64,000 bases of DNA, taken from positions 992,001 through 1,056,000 of the forward strand of contig NZ_SNXE01000001.1 in assembly GCF_004362405.1 (NCBI RefSeq). The letters are read 5' to 3'. The notes under the pieces were generated by a model that saw only the letters and a program-made list of their open reading frames with translations, was not told where the DNA came from and made no database searches. Both the position numbers and the translations under genes were made by a program. This document shows positions 8,452 through 16,671 of the stretch, one piece after another. Within the stretch, counting starts at the first letter, position 1; every line of letters begins with the position of its first letter. The DNA comes from Roseateles asaccharophilus. GTDB lineage: Bacteria; Pseudomonadota; Gammaproteobacteria; Burkholderiales; Burkholderiaceae_C.

Positions 8452-9834
8452 GTGTCTTCTTCCGCCCCCACCCCCTCATCCCCGCCGCTGAGCCGCCTGC
8501 TGCTGCAGCTGGCCGATGCCCTGCAAGCCGTGCGCGACGGGCGCTCGCTCACCGATGTGCTGGCCCGCTGCCCGGCCGAGCTGCGCCCGGCCACCCAGGC
8601 CCTGAGTTTCCATGTGCTGCGCCTGTGGGGCAGTGCCCAGGCCGCCCGTGCGGTGCTGGCGCCCAAGAACCCGCCGCCGCGGGTGGACAGCCTGCTCACG
8701 GGCGCCCTGGCCCTGCTCTGGCCCACGGGCGAGGCGCCGCTCTACGCCGAACACACGGTGGTGGACCAGGCCGTGGAGGCCGCGCGCCAGCGCGCCCCGG
8801 CCAGCGCCGGCTTTGTGAATGCGGTGCTGCGCCGCTTCCTGCGCGAGCGCGAGGCCACGGTGCGCGCCGCCGAACGCGACCCCCAGGGCGCCTACAACCA
8901 CCCGCCCTGGTGGATAGAGCGGGTGCGCCAGGACTGGCCCACCCAGTGGCAGGCCGTGCTGCGCGCCAACAATCAGCACCCGCCCATGACCCTGCGCGTT
9001 AACAGCCGCCAGGGCAGCGTGCAGGCCTACCAGGAGCGCCTGGCCGCCCTGGGCATGGCGGCCCGCCCCGTGGGGGCGCTGGCGCCCCAGGCCCTGGTGC
9101 TGGACAAGCCCCAGCCCGTGAGCGCGCTGCCCGGCTTTGCCCAGGGCGCCGTCTCGGTGCAGGACGCCGCCGCCCAGCTGGCCGCCCCCCTGCTGCTGGA
9201 CCCGCGCCCGGCCCAGCAAGACCTGCCCCCGCTGGAGGTCCTGCCGCCCGGCGCCCGGGTGCTGGATGCCTGCTCCGCCCCCGGGGGCAAGACCGCGCAC
9301 CTGCTGGAATTGCGCCCCGACCTGGAGCTGCTGGCCCTGGACGCCGACGCGGGCCGCCTGGCCCGGGTGCAGGACAACCTCCAGCGCCTGCAGCTGCAGG
9401 CCCCGGGCCGGGTCGCGCTCAAGGCGGCCGATGCCCGCGATACCGCCGCCTGGTGGGACGGCCGGCCCTTCGACGCCATCCTGCTGGACGCGCCCTGCAG
9501 CGCGGCCGGCATCGTGCGCCGTCATCCCGATGTGCGCTGGCTGCGCCGCCCGGGCGATATCGGCGCCCTGGCCCAGATCCAGGCCCAGCTGCTGGACGCG
9601 CTCTGGGCCCTGCTCAAGCCGGGCGGGCGTCTGGTCTATGCCACCTGCTCCATCTTCAAGACCGAGGGGCAGGCGCAGGTCGATGCATTTTTGCAACGCC
9701 ATGCCGACGCGCGCTCGCAGATGGTGCAAGGCGTCACGGGGCATCTGCTGACCCTGGCTGACAATGCACTCCCACAGGGCGAGGGGGCCGCGATGGTCGA
9801 CGGTTTCTTCTACGCCTTGCTGCGGAAGAACTAA
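8452..9834 (+). CDS. rsmB: 16S rRNA (cytosine-967 C5)-methyltransferase
   Basis: RsmB methylates C967 of 16S rRNA with SAM. The protein has an N-terminal NusB-like helical domain (LRLWGSAQAARAVLAPKNPP through AGFVNAVLRRFLRE) and a Rossmann methyltransferase domain with the SAM motif VLDACSAPGGKTAHLLEL. The two catalytic cysteines lie in LLDAPCSAAGIVRRHPDV and VYATCSIFKTEG. A GTG at 8452 is taken as the start (460 residues) because TACACT (8440-8445) sits 6 nt before it, as expected of a leaderless mRNA. An in-frame ATG at 8386 would add 22 unrelated residues. It runs into the DUF4390 gene with a 4-bp gap. Confidence 0.92.
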   Translation: MSSSAPTPSSPPLSRLLLQLADALQAVRDGRSLTDVLARCPAELRPATQALSFHVLRLWGSAQAARAVLAPKNPPPRVDSLLTGALALLWPTGEAPLYAEHTVVDQAVEAARQRAPASAGFVNAVLRRFLREREATVRAAERDPQGAYNHPPWWIERVRQDWPTQWQAVLRANNQHPPMTLRVNSRQGSVQAYQERLAALGMAARPVGALAPQALVLDKPQPVSALPGFAQGAVSVQDAAAQLAAPLLLDPRPAQQDLPPLEVLPPGARVLDACSAPGGKTAHLLELRPDLELLALDADAGRLARVQDNLQRLQLQAPGRVALKAADARDTAAWWDGRPFDAILLDAPCSAAGIVRRHPDVRWLRRPGDIGALAQIQAQLLDALWALLKPGGRLVYATCSIFKTEGQAQVDAFLQRHADARSQMVQGVTGHLLTLADNALPQGEGAAMVDGFFYALLRKN

Positions 9835-9838
9835 GCCC

Positions 9839-10417
9839 TTGCTCCCGGTTTCACGCCTGTTTGCTGTTTTTCTGCTGCTCCTGGCCTTGCTGCCCGGAGG
9901 GGCGGCCCGTGCCGATGGCGTGGAGCTGAGCCAGCTGGTCGTGGAACGTCGGGAGGAGGCGCTGGTGCTGAGCTTCAGCACCCGCTTCGAGCTGCCCCGC
10001 GCGGTGGAAGACGCGCTGATGAAGGGCGTGCCCATCTACTTTGTGGCCGAGGCCTCGCTGCTGCGCTCGCGCTGGTACTGGCGCGATGCCCGGGTGGCCC
10101 AGGTTTCGCGCAGCTGGCGCCTGGCGTGGCAGCCGCTGACCCGGCAGTACCGCGTCTCCACCGGGGGCCTGAATCAGAGCTTTACCAGCCTGGCCGAGGC
10201 CCTGGCCTCGATGCGCGGCGTGGCGGCCTGGCGGCTGGCGGATCTCAAGGAGCTGGACGAAGAGTCCCGCCACTATCTGGAGTTCAGCTACCGGCTGGAC
10301 ACCAGCCAGCTGCCCCGGCCCATGCAGATCGGGCTGGGTTCACCCCAGGGTTGGGCCTTGAGCGTTGAACGCAGCCTGACCCTCTCGCCCGAGTTGCTGA
10401 GTCCGAGCAAGCCATGA
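9839..10417 (+). CDS. DUF4390 domain-containing exported protein
   Basis: This 192-residue protein starts at a TTG (9839), with a GGAAG-like ribosome binding site inside the end of rsmB. That start gives a signal peptide (VSRLFAVFLLLLALLPGGAA, then RAD). The mature part (VELSQLVVERREEALVLSFS through LSVERSLTLSPELL) is the DUF4390 type and has no known biochemical role. The 4-nt overlap with the following NtrY-like kinase, and the same order in related Burkholderiales as I recall it, suggest a function tied to that kinase, perhaps a periplasmic accessory. That is inference. Confidence 0.8.
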   Translation: MLPVSRLFAVFLLLLALLPGGAARADGVELSQLVVERREEALVLSFSTRFELPRAVEDALMKGVPIYFVAEASLLRSRWYWRDARVAQVSRSWRLAWQPLTRQYRVSTGGLNQSFTSLAEALASMRGVAAWRLADLKELDEESRHYLEFSYRLDTSQLPRPMQIGLGSPQGWALSVERSLTLSPELLSPSKP

Positions 10418-12696
10418 CGCGTGCGGCGCGCTGGGCCTGGCTGCTGTCCCTGGTGGTGGTGACCGGGGCCTGCGGCGTGCTGGCCTTCTTGTTGTCCATC
10501 GGTGCGACCACTCCTCGCGGCTTCTTTGAGCGGCACTACGTCTGGCTGTTCTGGCTCAATGCGGTGGTCGCGGGGGTTTTGATCCTGGTGATTGGGACGG
10601 CCTCGGTGCGACTGCTGCTGCGGGTGCGCCGGGCTCAGTTCGGCAGCCGTCTGCTGCTCAAGCTGGCGGGCATTTTTGCCCTGGTGGGCCTGGTGCCCGG
10701 TCTGCTGATCTACACGGTGTCCTACCAGTTCGTGAATCGCAGCATCGAGAGCTGGTTCGATGTACGCCTGGCCGGCGCCCTGGAGGCCGGCCTGAATCTG
10801 GGGCGCAGCACCCTGGACGGTCTGGTCAACGACACGGCCGGCAAGACCCTGGATGCGGCCGAGCGCTTGGCCGAGGCGGCGGCGAGCGGCCAGCCGGTGC
10901 AGCTCTTGGGGCTGGAACGCCTGCGCGAGCAGCTGGGTGCGCGCATCGTGGCCCTGGTGGGCGGCAATGGCCAGATCCTGATGGCTGTGGGGGGCGATGC
11001 CAGCACGCTCACGCCCGACCGCCCGGCGCCCGCCCTGCTGCGGCAGGCTCGATCGGCCGGTAGCGCCAGTCAGCTGGAGGGGCTGGAGGATGAGGTGCAG
11101 GCCTTGGCCTCGCAAAGTCCGGTCCGGATCCGCGCCCTGGCACGCCTGCCCAGCAGCGAGTTCAGCCTGGGAAGCAGCGACCGCTACCTGATGGTGGTGC
11201 AGCGCGTGCCGTCCCAGGTGGTGGGCAATGCCCTGGCGGTGCAGACGGCCAGCAGCGAGTACCAGCAGCGTGCCCTGGAGCGCGACGGCCTGCGCCGCAT
11301 GTACCTGGGCACCTTGACCCTGGTGCTGATCCTGGCCGTGTTCGCCGCCATGCTGCTGGCCATCACCCTGGGCAATCAGCTGGCCCGCCCCCTGCTGCTG
11401 CTGGCCGATGGCATGCGCCAGGTGGCTACCGGCGACCTCTCGGCCAAGCCCGTGCTCACCTCGCGCGACGAGCTGGGCGGCCTGACCCGCAGCTTCGCCG
11501 ACATGACCGACCAGCTCGCCGAGGCGCGCGCCCAGGTCGAGCGCAGCGTGCTGCAGCTGGAGGCGGCGCGCAGCAATCTGCAGACCATCCTGGACAATCT
11601 GACCGCCGGCGTGATCGTCTTCGACGCCCAGGGCCAGATCGAGACCGTCAACCCCGGCGCCACCCGCATCCTGCGTCTGCCGCTCTCGGCCTACCAGGGT
11701 CGGCGCCTGGAGGAGCTGGCCCCGCTGCAGGGCTTTGCCCAGAGCGTCTGGCATCGCTTCGAGCAGCTGGGCGACAGCCCCGAGGCCGGCGAGCGCGGCA
11801 CCTGGCAAGACGCTTTCGAGCTGCAGCCGGATCCGAGTCAGGACACCCTGACCCTGCTGGTGCGTGGCGCCCAGCTGCCGCCGCACGGCCGCCTGCTGGT
11901 CTTTGACGATATCTCCGAGGTGGTCTCGGCCCAGCGCTCCGCGGCCTGGAGCGAGGTGGCCCGCCGCCTGGCCCACGAGATCAAGAACCCGCTCACGCCC
12001 ATCCAGCTCTCGGCCGAACGCCTGCAGCACAAGCTGGAAGCCAAGCTCGAAGGCAATGACCAGGCGATGCTGGTGCGCTCGGTCGCGACCATCGTCAACC
12101 AGGTGCAGGCCATGAAGCAGCTGGTCAACGAGTTCCGCGACTACGCCCGCCTGCCCTCGGCCCAGCTCAAGCCCCTGGACCTCAACGCCCTGGCCAGCGA
12201 GGTGCTGATGCTCTACGCCGAGGCCCAGGAGAGCGGCCGCCTGCAGGCGGATTTGTGCAGCGAGCCGCCGGCCATCCTGGGCGATGCCACCCAGCTGCGT
12301 CAGGTCATACACAATCTGGTCCAGAACGCGCTGGATGCGGTGGCGGACCGTCGCGATGGCCATGTGATCTTGCGCACCCAGAAGACCAACAATGAAGCTG
12401 GCGAGCTGCGTTCGCTGCGACTGCAAGTCCTGGACAATGGCCCGGGCTTCGCCGACAAGGTGCTGAAAAGGGCTTTTGAACCCTATGTCACGACCAAGAG
12501 CAAGGGCACGGGACTGGGCCTGGCCGTGGTGAAGAAGATCGCCGACGAGCATGGCGCGAGGGTCCGCCTGGCCAACACCTATCCACAGGCGGACGAGACG
12601 CAGCCGCCGGTGGGGGCTCAAGTTTCGTTATCATTTTCAAAATTCGCGACTGCACCGGGCCCGGCCGACGCCGGCATCGCGCACAGGGCCGCGTGA
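10414..12696 (+). CDS. NtrY-like membrane sensor histidine kinase
   Basis: A 760-residue kinase with NtrY layout. Two N-terminal helices are followed by a third membrane helix near residue 90 (LLLKLAGIFALVGLVPGLLI), a periplasmic domain, and a membrane helix near residue 300 (GTLTLVLILAVFAAMLLAIT). Then come HAMP (LARPLLLLADGMRQVATGDL), a PAS domain (LQTILDNLTAGVIVFDAQGQ), the H box RRLAHEIKNPLTPIQLSAER and an ATPase domain (NLVQNALDAV, DNGPGF, GTGLGLAVVKKI). H-box wording is typical of NtrY/NtrB. It overlaps DUF4390 by 4 nt and precedes its presumed response regulator by 13 bp. Signal is unknown; nitrogen control is only a family-level guess. Confidence 0.9.
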   Translation: MTRAARWAWLLSLVVVTGACGVLAFLLSIGATTPRGFFERHYVWLFWLNAVVAGVLILVIGTASVRLLLRVRRAQFGSRLLLKLAGIFALVGLVPGLLIYTVSYQFVNRSIESWFDVRLAGALEAGLNLGRSTLDGLVNDTAGKTLDAAERLAEAAASGQPVQLLGLERLREQLGARIVALVGGNGQILMAVGGDASTLTPDRPAPALLRQARSAGSASQLEGLEDEVQALASQSPVRIRALARLPSSEFSLGSSDRYLMVVQRVPSQVVGNALAVQTASSEYQQRALERDGLRRMYLGTLTLVLILAVFAAMLLAITLGNQLARPLLLLADGMRQVATGDLSAKPVLTSRDELGGLTRSFADMTDQLAEARAQVERSVLQLEAARSNLQTILDNLTAGVIVFDAQGQIETVNPGATRILRLPLSAYQGRRLEELAPLQGFAQSVWHRFEQLGDSPEAGERGTWQDAFELQPDPSQDTLTLLVRGAQLPPHGRLLVFDDISEVVSAQRSAAWSEVARRLAHEIKNPLTPIQLSAERLQHKLEAKLEGNDQAMLVRSVATIVNQVQAMKQLVNEFRDYARLPSAQLKPLDLNALASEVLMLYAEAQESGRLQADLCSEPPAILGDATQLRQVIHNLVQNALDAVADRRDGHVILRTQKTNNEAGELRSLRLQVLDNGPGFADKVLKRAFEPYVTTKSKGTGLGLAVVKKIADEHGARVRLANTYPQADETQPPVGAQVSLSFSKFATAPGPADAGIAHRAA

Positions 12697-12709
12697 ACAG
12701 CAGGCATAC

Positions 12710-13516
12710 ATGGCAACCATTCTTGTAGTTGACGACGAGCTGGGCATTCGTGCCCTGTTGTCCGAGATCCTTACCGACGAAGGTCACACCATCGAGCTGG
12801 CCGAGAACGCCGCCCAGGCTCGCGCCTCGCGCGAGCGCATGCGGCCGGATCTGGTGCTCCTCGATATCTGGATGCCCGACGTTGACGGCGTCACCCTGCT
12901 CAAGGAGTGGGGCAGCACGGGTCAGCTGACCATGCCCGTCATCATGATGAGCGGTCACGGCACCATCGACACGGCGGTTGAAGCCACCAAATTCGGCGCC
13001 ATCGCTTTCCTGGAGAAGCCCATCACCTTGCAGAAGCTGCTGCGTGCGGTGGAGCAGGCCCTGGTCAAGACAGCGCCCAGAACCGTGGCGCCGGCGGGCG
13101 CCCTGGGCGCCGCACCTGGCTTGTCCGTGGGCGCCGCTGTCATGAGCTACGGGCGCGGCGTCGAGGCCTCGTCGGCCATGGCCGGCGCCGCGGTCGGCGT
13201 GGGCGCGCATGGGGCAGCGAGCCTGGGCATGGTCGGGGGCGGCATGCAGGCTGCAGCCATGGGCGGCTCCAATGTGCTCAACGGCAGCCTGCCGGCCTCC
13301 GGCTTGGCATCCGAGCAGCTTTTCGAGCTGGATCGCCCCCTGCGCGAGGCCCGCGACGCCTTCGAGAAGAGCTATTTCGAGTTCCACCTCGCCAAGGAAT
13401 GCGGCTCCATGACCCGCGTGGCTGAGAAGACCGGTCTGGAGCGCACCCACCTCTACCGCAAGCTCAAACAGCTGGGTGTGGATCTTTCTCGAAATAAAAG
13501 AGGTGGCGGACTCTGA
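12710..13516 (+). CDS. NtrX-like response regulator without AAA+ domain
   Basis: The 268-residue protein begins with a full receiver domain (residues 1-120): acidic pair D8/D9, phospho-acceptor D52 in LLDIWMPDVDG, a Ser/Thr-type switch in MMSGHG and K103 in LEKP. Residues about 121-203 are a low-complexity Ala/Gly/Ser/Met linker. Residues about 208-262 form a Fis-type helix-turn-helix (MTRVAEKTGLERTHLYRKLK). A normal NtrX has a sigma-54 AAA+ ATPase between these parts, and here it is missing. The protein therefore cannot drive sigma-54 open-complex formation itself. ATG 12710 is chosen because the receiver starts there; the open frame upstream overlaps the kinase gene. It is the presumed partner of the upstream kinase. 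Confidence 0.9.
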   Translation: MATILVVDDELGIRALLSEILTDEGHTIELAENAAQARASRERMRPDLVLLDIWMPDVDGVTLLKEWGSTGQLTMPVIMMSGHGTIDTAVEATKFGAIAFLEKPITLQKLLRAVEQALVKTAPRTVAPAGALGAAPGLSVGAAVMSYGRGVEASSAMAGAAVGVGAHGAASLGMVGGGMQAAAMGGSNVLNGSLPASGLASEQLFELDRPLREARDAFEKSYFEFHLAKECGSMTRVAEKTGLERTHLYRKLKQLGVDLSRNKRGGGL

Positions 13517-13525
13517 AAGCTGTGT

Positions 13526-13565
13526 TATAGTCTTGGTCTTCGCTGATCAAGACAGATTGATCAGC
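13526..13565 (+). promoter_or_regulatory. tRNA-Phe promoter -10 and leader hairpin
   Basis: TATAGT (13526-13531) lies 46 bp before tRNA-Phe; the -35 hexamer would fall inside the end of the regulator gene and is weak. The leader holds a perfect palindrome, GCTGATCAA (13542-13550) and TTGATCAGC (13557-13565). The run CTTCGCTGAT is shared with the tRNA-Leu leader at about 31236. Confidence 0.5.
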
Positions 13566-13577
13566 AAAAAGAACAAA

Positions 13578-13653
13578 GGCCAAGTAGCTCAGTTGGTAGA
13601 GCAGCGGATTGAAAATCCGCGTGTCGGTGGTTCGATTCCGCCCTTGGCCACCA
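13578..13653 (+). tRNA. tRNA-Phe (GAA)
   Basis: A 76-nt tRNA with encoded CCA. The acceptor stem pairs GGCCAAG (13578-13584) with CTTGGCC (13643-13649). The anticodon stem GCGGA/TCCGC encloses loop TTGAAAA with anticodon GAA (13611-13613), read as phenylalanine. The D arm (AGCTCAGTTGGTAGAGC) and T arm (GGTTCGATTCC) are canonical. Foreign-looking DNA with an integrase remnant begins just downstream. Confidence 0.97.
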
Positions 13654-13685
13654 GAATTCATGAGTGCTGACAAGCACTTACAGAG

Positions 13686-13718
13686 AGCCTCGCACAGTTT
13701 TACTGTCCGGGGCTTTTC
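13686..13718 (+). terminator. Rho-independent terminator after tRNA-Phe
   Basis: AGCCTCGCACAGT (13686-13698) pairs with ACTGTCCGGGGCT (13702-13714), with one mismatch and one G-U pair, around a TTT loop, and is followed by TTTTC. A smaller stem (AGTGCT-GACA-AGCACT, 13663-13678) precedes it. Position and structure fit the end of the tRNA transcript. Confidence 0.7.
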
Positions 13719-13801
13719 TACAACTAGTACCGCGCATCTACAAAAAAAATTCTCCCGGAGCATTCAAGGATGTTTAGCAATTGCTAAACTCCGCAGCATC
13801 C

Positions 13802-13860
13802 CGCCCTAGGCAGTACGCCGTCCACTTCATCGAGGACGCGCCGAACCCTAGGGCGTTTTT
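13802..13860 (+). terminator. Nested hairpin with T-run upstream of the NYN gene
   Basis: CGCCCTAGG (13802-13810) is the exact reverse complement of CCTAGGGCG (13847-13855). Inside it CGTCC (13819-13823) pairs with GGACG (13834-13838), and TTTTTGTTT follows. It ends 27 bp before the NYN-protein ATG. It may be a terminator for upstream transcription or an attenuator in the NYN leader. Confidence 0.45.
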
Positions 13861-13887
13861 GTTTGTGGTTCCGCATTTGGAGAGACC

Positions 13888-14637
13888 ATGCCTACCGCCA
13901 TCCTCATTGATGGGGCGTACTTCATTAAGCGATTTAGGAGTCTTGAGCCTCACAACGCTTACGACGCCAACAGGGCCGCAGATTGCGCTTTCAGGTGGGC
14001 TGTGGCTCATCTTCGCGAGCCTGGTGGGCAGGCAAACGGTAGGCGACGCGATCTCTACCGGATCTTCTTCTACGACTGTGCTCCGCTTGAGAAGAAGCTA
14101 CACAACCCGGTCTCCAAGAAGAGCATCGACTTTTCAAAGTCCCAAGAGGCGACGTTTCGGAAGGAATTGCATCAACTCTTGCGGGAGAAGCGCAAGGTGG
14201 CACTGCGACTCGGCCACCTTGCCAGCGACACGCCGTGGACGATCAAGCCCGCGGTTATCGACGACCTGCTTAAGGGGCGAATGAAGTTCGAGCACCTTGG
14301 TGAAGAGCACGTGGTGCCCAATGCCAGGCAGAAGGGCGTCGACATGCGTATCGGCATTGATATCGCGTCACTGTCCTTGAAACGCCAAGTAGATCAGATC
14401 GTACTTGTGGCTGGCGATGCGGACTTTGTCCCCGCGGCGAAGTTGGCTCGGCGCGAAGGTGTCGATTTCGTTCTCGATCCCATGTGGCAAACGGTATCTG
14501 GAAGCCTTAACGAACACATCGACGGGTTGCGCTCAACGTGCCCTCGTCGAGCAAGACCGGATGGGGCAGCACCGGCACCAGCACCAGCACCAGCACCAGC
14601 ACCAGCACCAGCACTAACGCCTAACGGAGCGGACTGA
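13888..14637 (+). CDS. NYN-domain (PIN-like) putative ribonuclease
   Basis: The 249-residue protein has an NYN/LabA-type PIN fold: the first strand and acidic residue in AILIDGAYFIKRF, GVDMRIGIDIASL near residue 150, and VLVAGDADFVPAAKLARREG near residue 175. These acidic residues usually bind metal for RNA cleavage, so it is a likely nuclease with unknown target. The C-terminal tail is an Ala-Pro run coded by a hexanucleotide repeat. The gene sits in the foreign-looking stretch after tRNA-Phe and its base composition is lower in GC than the core genes. Its end overlaps the converging integrase remnant by 17 bp. A phage or toxin/defence role is possible but unproven. Confidence 0.75.
   Translation: MPTAILIDGAYFIKRFRSLEPHNAYDANRAADCAFRWAVAHLREPGGQANGRRRDLYRIFFYDCAPLEKKLHNPVSKKSIDFSKSQEATFRKELHQLLREKRKVALRLGHLASDTPWTIKPAVIDDLLKGRMKFEHLGEEHVVPNARQKGVDMRIGIDIASLSLKRQVDQIVLVAGDADFVPAAKLARREGVDFVLDPMWQTVSGSLNEHIDGLRSTCPRRARPDGAAPAPAPAPAPAPAPALTPNGAD
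14575..14614 (+). repeat. Hexanucleotide tandem repeat (GCACCA)n
   Basis: Six perfect GCACCA units plus a partial seventh lie in the 3' end of the NYN gene, preceded by one imperfect unit. They encode an alternating Ala-Pro tail. A change in copy number would keep the frame and only alter tail length. Confidence 0.9.
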
Positions 14638-15382
14638 CTCGCTCGCCGACCCTTGCTCGAACATATTGCTCAGTCATCTCACGATTGCGGTGACCCAGCA
14701 GCTTCTGCGAGTGCGCCAGGTCGCCTGTGTCAGTCGCAGCCTTCGCCCTGATGTCTCGAAACTGAAACTCCACGCCGGCCGCGCGCCTCGCTTTGTCGAA
14801 GCGTGAGCGCAGGCCGAAGGTGCCCAGCGGCTTGCCGTCATCGTCCTGAATCAGCCAGGCGCTCAGGCGCTCGCGCGGCCTGGCACCGATGCGCTCGATC
14901 AACGCGGCTAGCTCGCCCGTGATCTCGATGGCGCGCTTGGCCTTGGTCTTGTTCTGCACGATCCACAGCGCGCCGTCGCGCAAGTCCTCGCGCTTGATCT
15001 TCAGCACATCGGCCGGTCGCTGGCCGGTCAACAGGGCCAGGTCCATCGCATCGCGCAGGGTCTGGTCGGCCTTCTCCCACACGGCCCGGAATTCGTAGTC
15101 GCTCACATAGCGGTCGCGCCCGGCTTCCTTGAAGCCCTTCACGCCCTGGCAGGGGTTGGTGGCGTCGGTGTAGCTCCACTCCCGGGCCTTGTTGAACACA
15201 TGGCTCAAGAGGGCCTTCTCCCGGTTGGCGCGTGCCTTGGCCTGCTCGCCGCGCTTGTCCATGTAGCCGCGCACGTGGTGCGGCTTGATGCCGTCGATCT
15301 GCATGCGGCCGAAGACGGCGCGCTGGCGCTCCAGCTCCTTCAGGTTGTCGGTCTGGGTGCGGCGGGCCTTGGTGGCATCACT
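14621..15382 (-). pseudogene. Tyrosine recombinase (phage integrase), N-terminally truncated
   Basis: The frame encodes most of a site-specific integrase: part of the SAM-like core-binding domain (TDNLKELERQRAVFGR, GYMDKRGEQAKARANREKAL) and the catalytic domain with LLTGQRPADVLKIKREDLRD (first Arg), FRDIRAKAATD (second box, in which His is replaced) and LLGHRNREMTEQYVR (His, Arg, Tyr). The N-terminal arm-binding region is missing: recognisable sequence ends near 15382 and a stop follows at 15422-15424. The only ATG is internal, at 15304. It was probably the integrase of an element inserted at tRNA-Phe and is now likely inactive. No duplicated tRNA end (att site) was found. Confidence 0.8.
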
Positions 15383-15574
15383 GCCAGCTCGAAGCGCCCA
15401 ACGTCGCGTGTTCCTGGGCCTTTATCTGCCGGAATCTTCTTGTCATCCCCACACCTTGCGGGGCGGCAAGGTGCTGCATTCCAAACTTGTGGCCGCCCGC
15501 CTTTCTATTGCTCTTGCTGCGGACTCTTCATACATTTGTGAGTGCGAATAGCGCATGGAATCGCAGGTGAATGA

Positions 15575-16576
15575 ATGTCTTTGAAGAGGTCATTTGGTTC
15601 TCTGATCCTTGCGACGCTTGCAGGTGCCGCAGGTGCCGCAGGTGCACAGATAGATTGTCACCCGCACAATCCAGAAGACACACAGATTGTGGAGCGTGGC
15701 CCTGTCAAATCTGTTATCGGTCCGCTCGCAAAGTTCAACCCTTGCCACGCCTCAGTGCAGCTCGATATGCCGACGCTTTTCGCGAAGAAGCGTGGTGACA
15801 AACATCCGCTGGTGATAATTTCTCATGGCGGTGGGGGGGTGTCTGGTTATGAGCGTGACTTCGCGAAGCTGTTGAATCAACAAGGCTATGCAACCTTGAT
15901 TTTCGACGCGTTTGAGATGAATGGGATCGCATCAAGGTCAGAGCTTATTTTGTATGTGATGACTAACGGTGCTCGACAAAGGATGATCTATAAAGCCACG
16001 TGGGGCGCGTACCGTTGGGCCATAAACAACGACAAAGTTGATGCCACCAGAATTTTCATCCAGGGCCTATCAAACGGAGCGTCCGTAGCTATCAATATGG
16101 CTGCTTCAGTTGATGCGACCCATGTTCGCGGAGTCATTGCAGAAGGTGGGCCGTCAGCTGGTATCGGATTCCCGGATGAAATCAAGGTCCCATTGCTGCT
16201 GATCTATGGACTGTCAGATAACTATGGCGGCACGCGGCAAGACGATTGGATGCACCTGAGGGCAATGCCCTGTGGCATCAACGACCACTATCCATTTGCA
16301 CCTGATGGATTTGCGAAATCCTGTAGTCGTGCGTCAAACCCAACTGAAGCTATGCCATCGCCCAAGAGCTGGTACGAAGAAATCAAGGCCAAGGGTCAAG
16401 ATATTCGCTTGGAGCTCATCGAGGGTGGAGGGCACGGAATGATGTTTGGTGACTTTTCATCAAGCTCCAAGCGGCTTCCTGGAAGGGGCGCTTGGTATAT
16501 TTCTCGCGGAGCTGATGCAGACACAAGAAAAAAAGCCCAGCAAATCGTTCTTGATTTCATCGAATCTAAGCTCTGA
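15575..16576 (+). CDS. Secreted alpha/beta hydrolase (dienelactone hydrolase-like)
   Basis: The 333-residue product has a signal peptide (MSLKRSFGSLILATLAGAAG) and an alpha/beta hydrolase core. An HGGGG oxyanion loop (VIISHGGGGVSGYERDFA) is followed by the nucleophile elbow GLSNGASVAI near residue 168, a likely acid in YGLSDNYGG and a likely His in GGGHGMMFG. Substrate is unknown; the family includes dienelactone hydrolases and polyester or peptide hydrolases. Codon use is clearly AT-richer than in neighbouring core genes, and the gene lies between an integrase remnant and another AT-rich gene, so recent transfer is likely. The ATG at 15575 has a GGTGA a few bases upstream. Confidence 0.75.
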   Translation: MSLKRSFGSLILATLAGAAGAAGAQIDCHPHNPEDTQIVERGPVKSVIGPLAKFNPCHASVQLDMPTLFAKKRGDKHPLVIISHGGGGVSGYERDFAKLLNQQGYATLIFDAFEMNGIASRSELILYVMTNGARQRMIYKATWGAYRWAINNDKVDATRIFIQGLSNGASVAINMAASVDATHVRGVIAEGGPSAGIGFPDEIKVPLLLIYGLSDNYGGTRQDDWMHLRAMPCGINDHYPFAPDGFAKSCSRASNPTEAMPSPKSWYEEIKAKGQDIRLELIEGGGHGMMFGDFSSSSKRLPGRGAWYISRGADADTRKKAQQIVLDFIESKL

Positions 16577-16671
16577 TTCCAGCTGGACTGGACGAAGTTG
16601 ACAGGACTGTCCCATCTACCATGCGCGAATCCGATCGTGCCTCATTCATTGCTCAGCATCAAGGACACTGT

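Noticed and set aside
10288-12621. 777-codon open frame antisense to the NtrY-like gene
   Set aside because: Rich in His, Gln, Gly and Arg with no family motifs; a typical shadow of a GC-rich gene. The sense strand holds a complete kinase.
14575-14614. CRISPR-like repeat
   Set aside because: Contiguous hexamers with no spacers, inside a coding frame.
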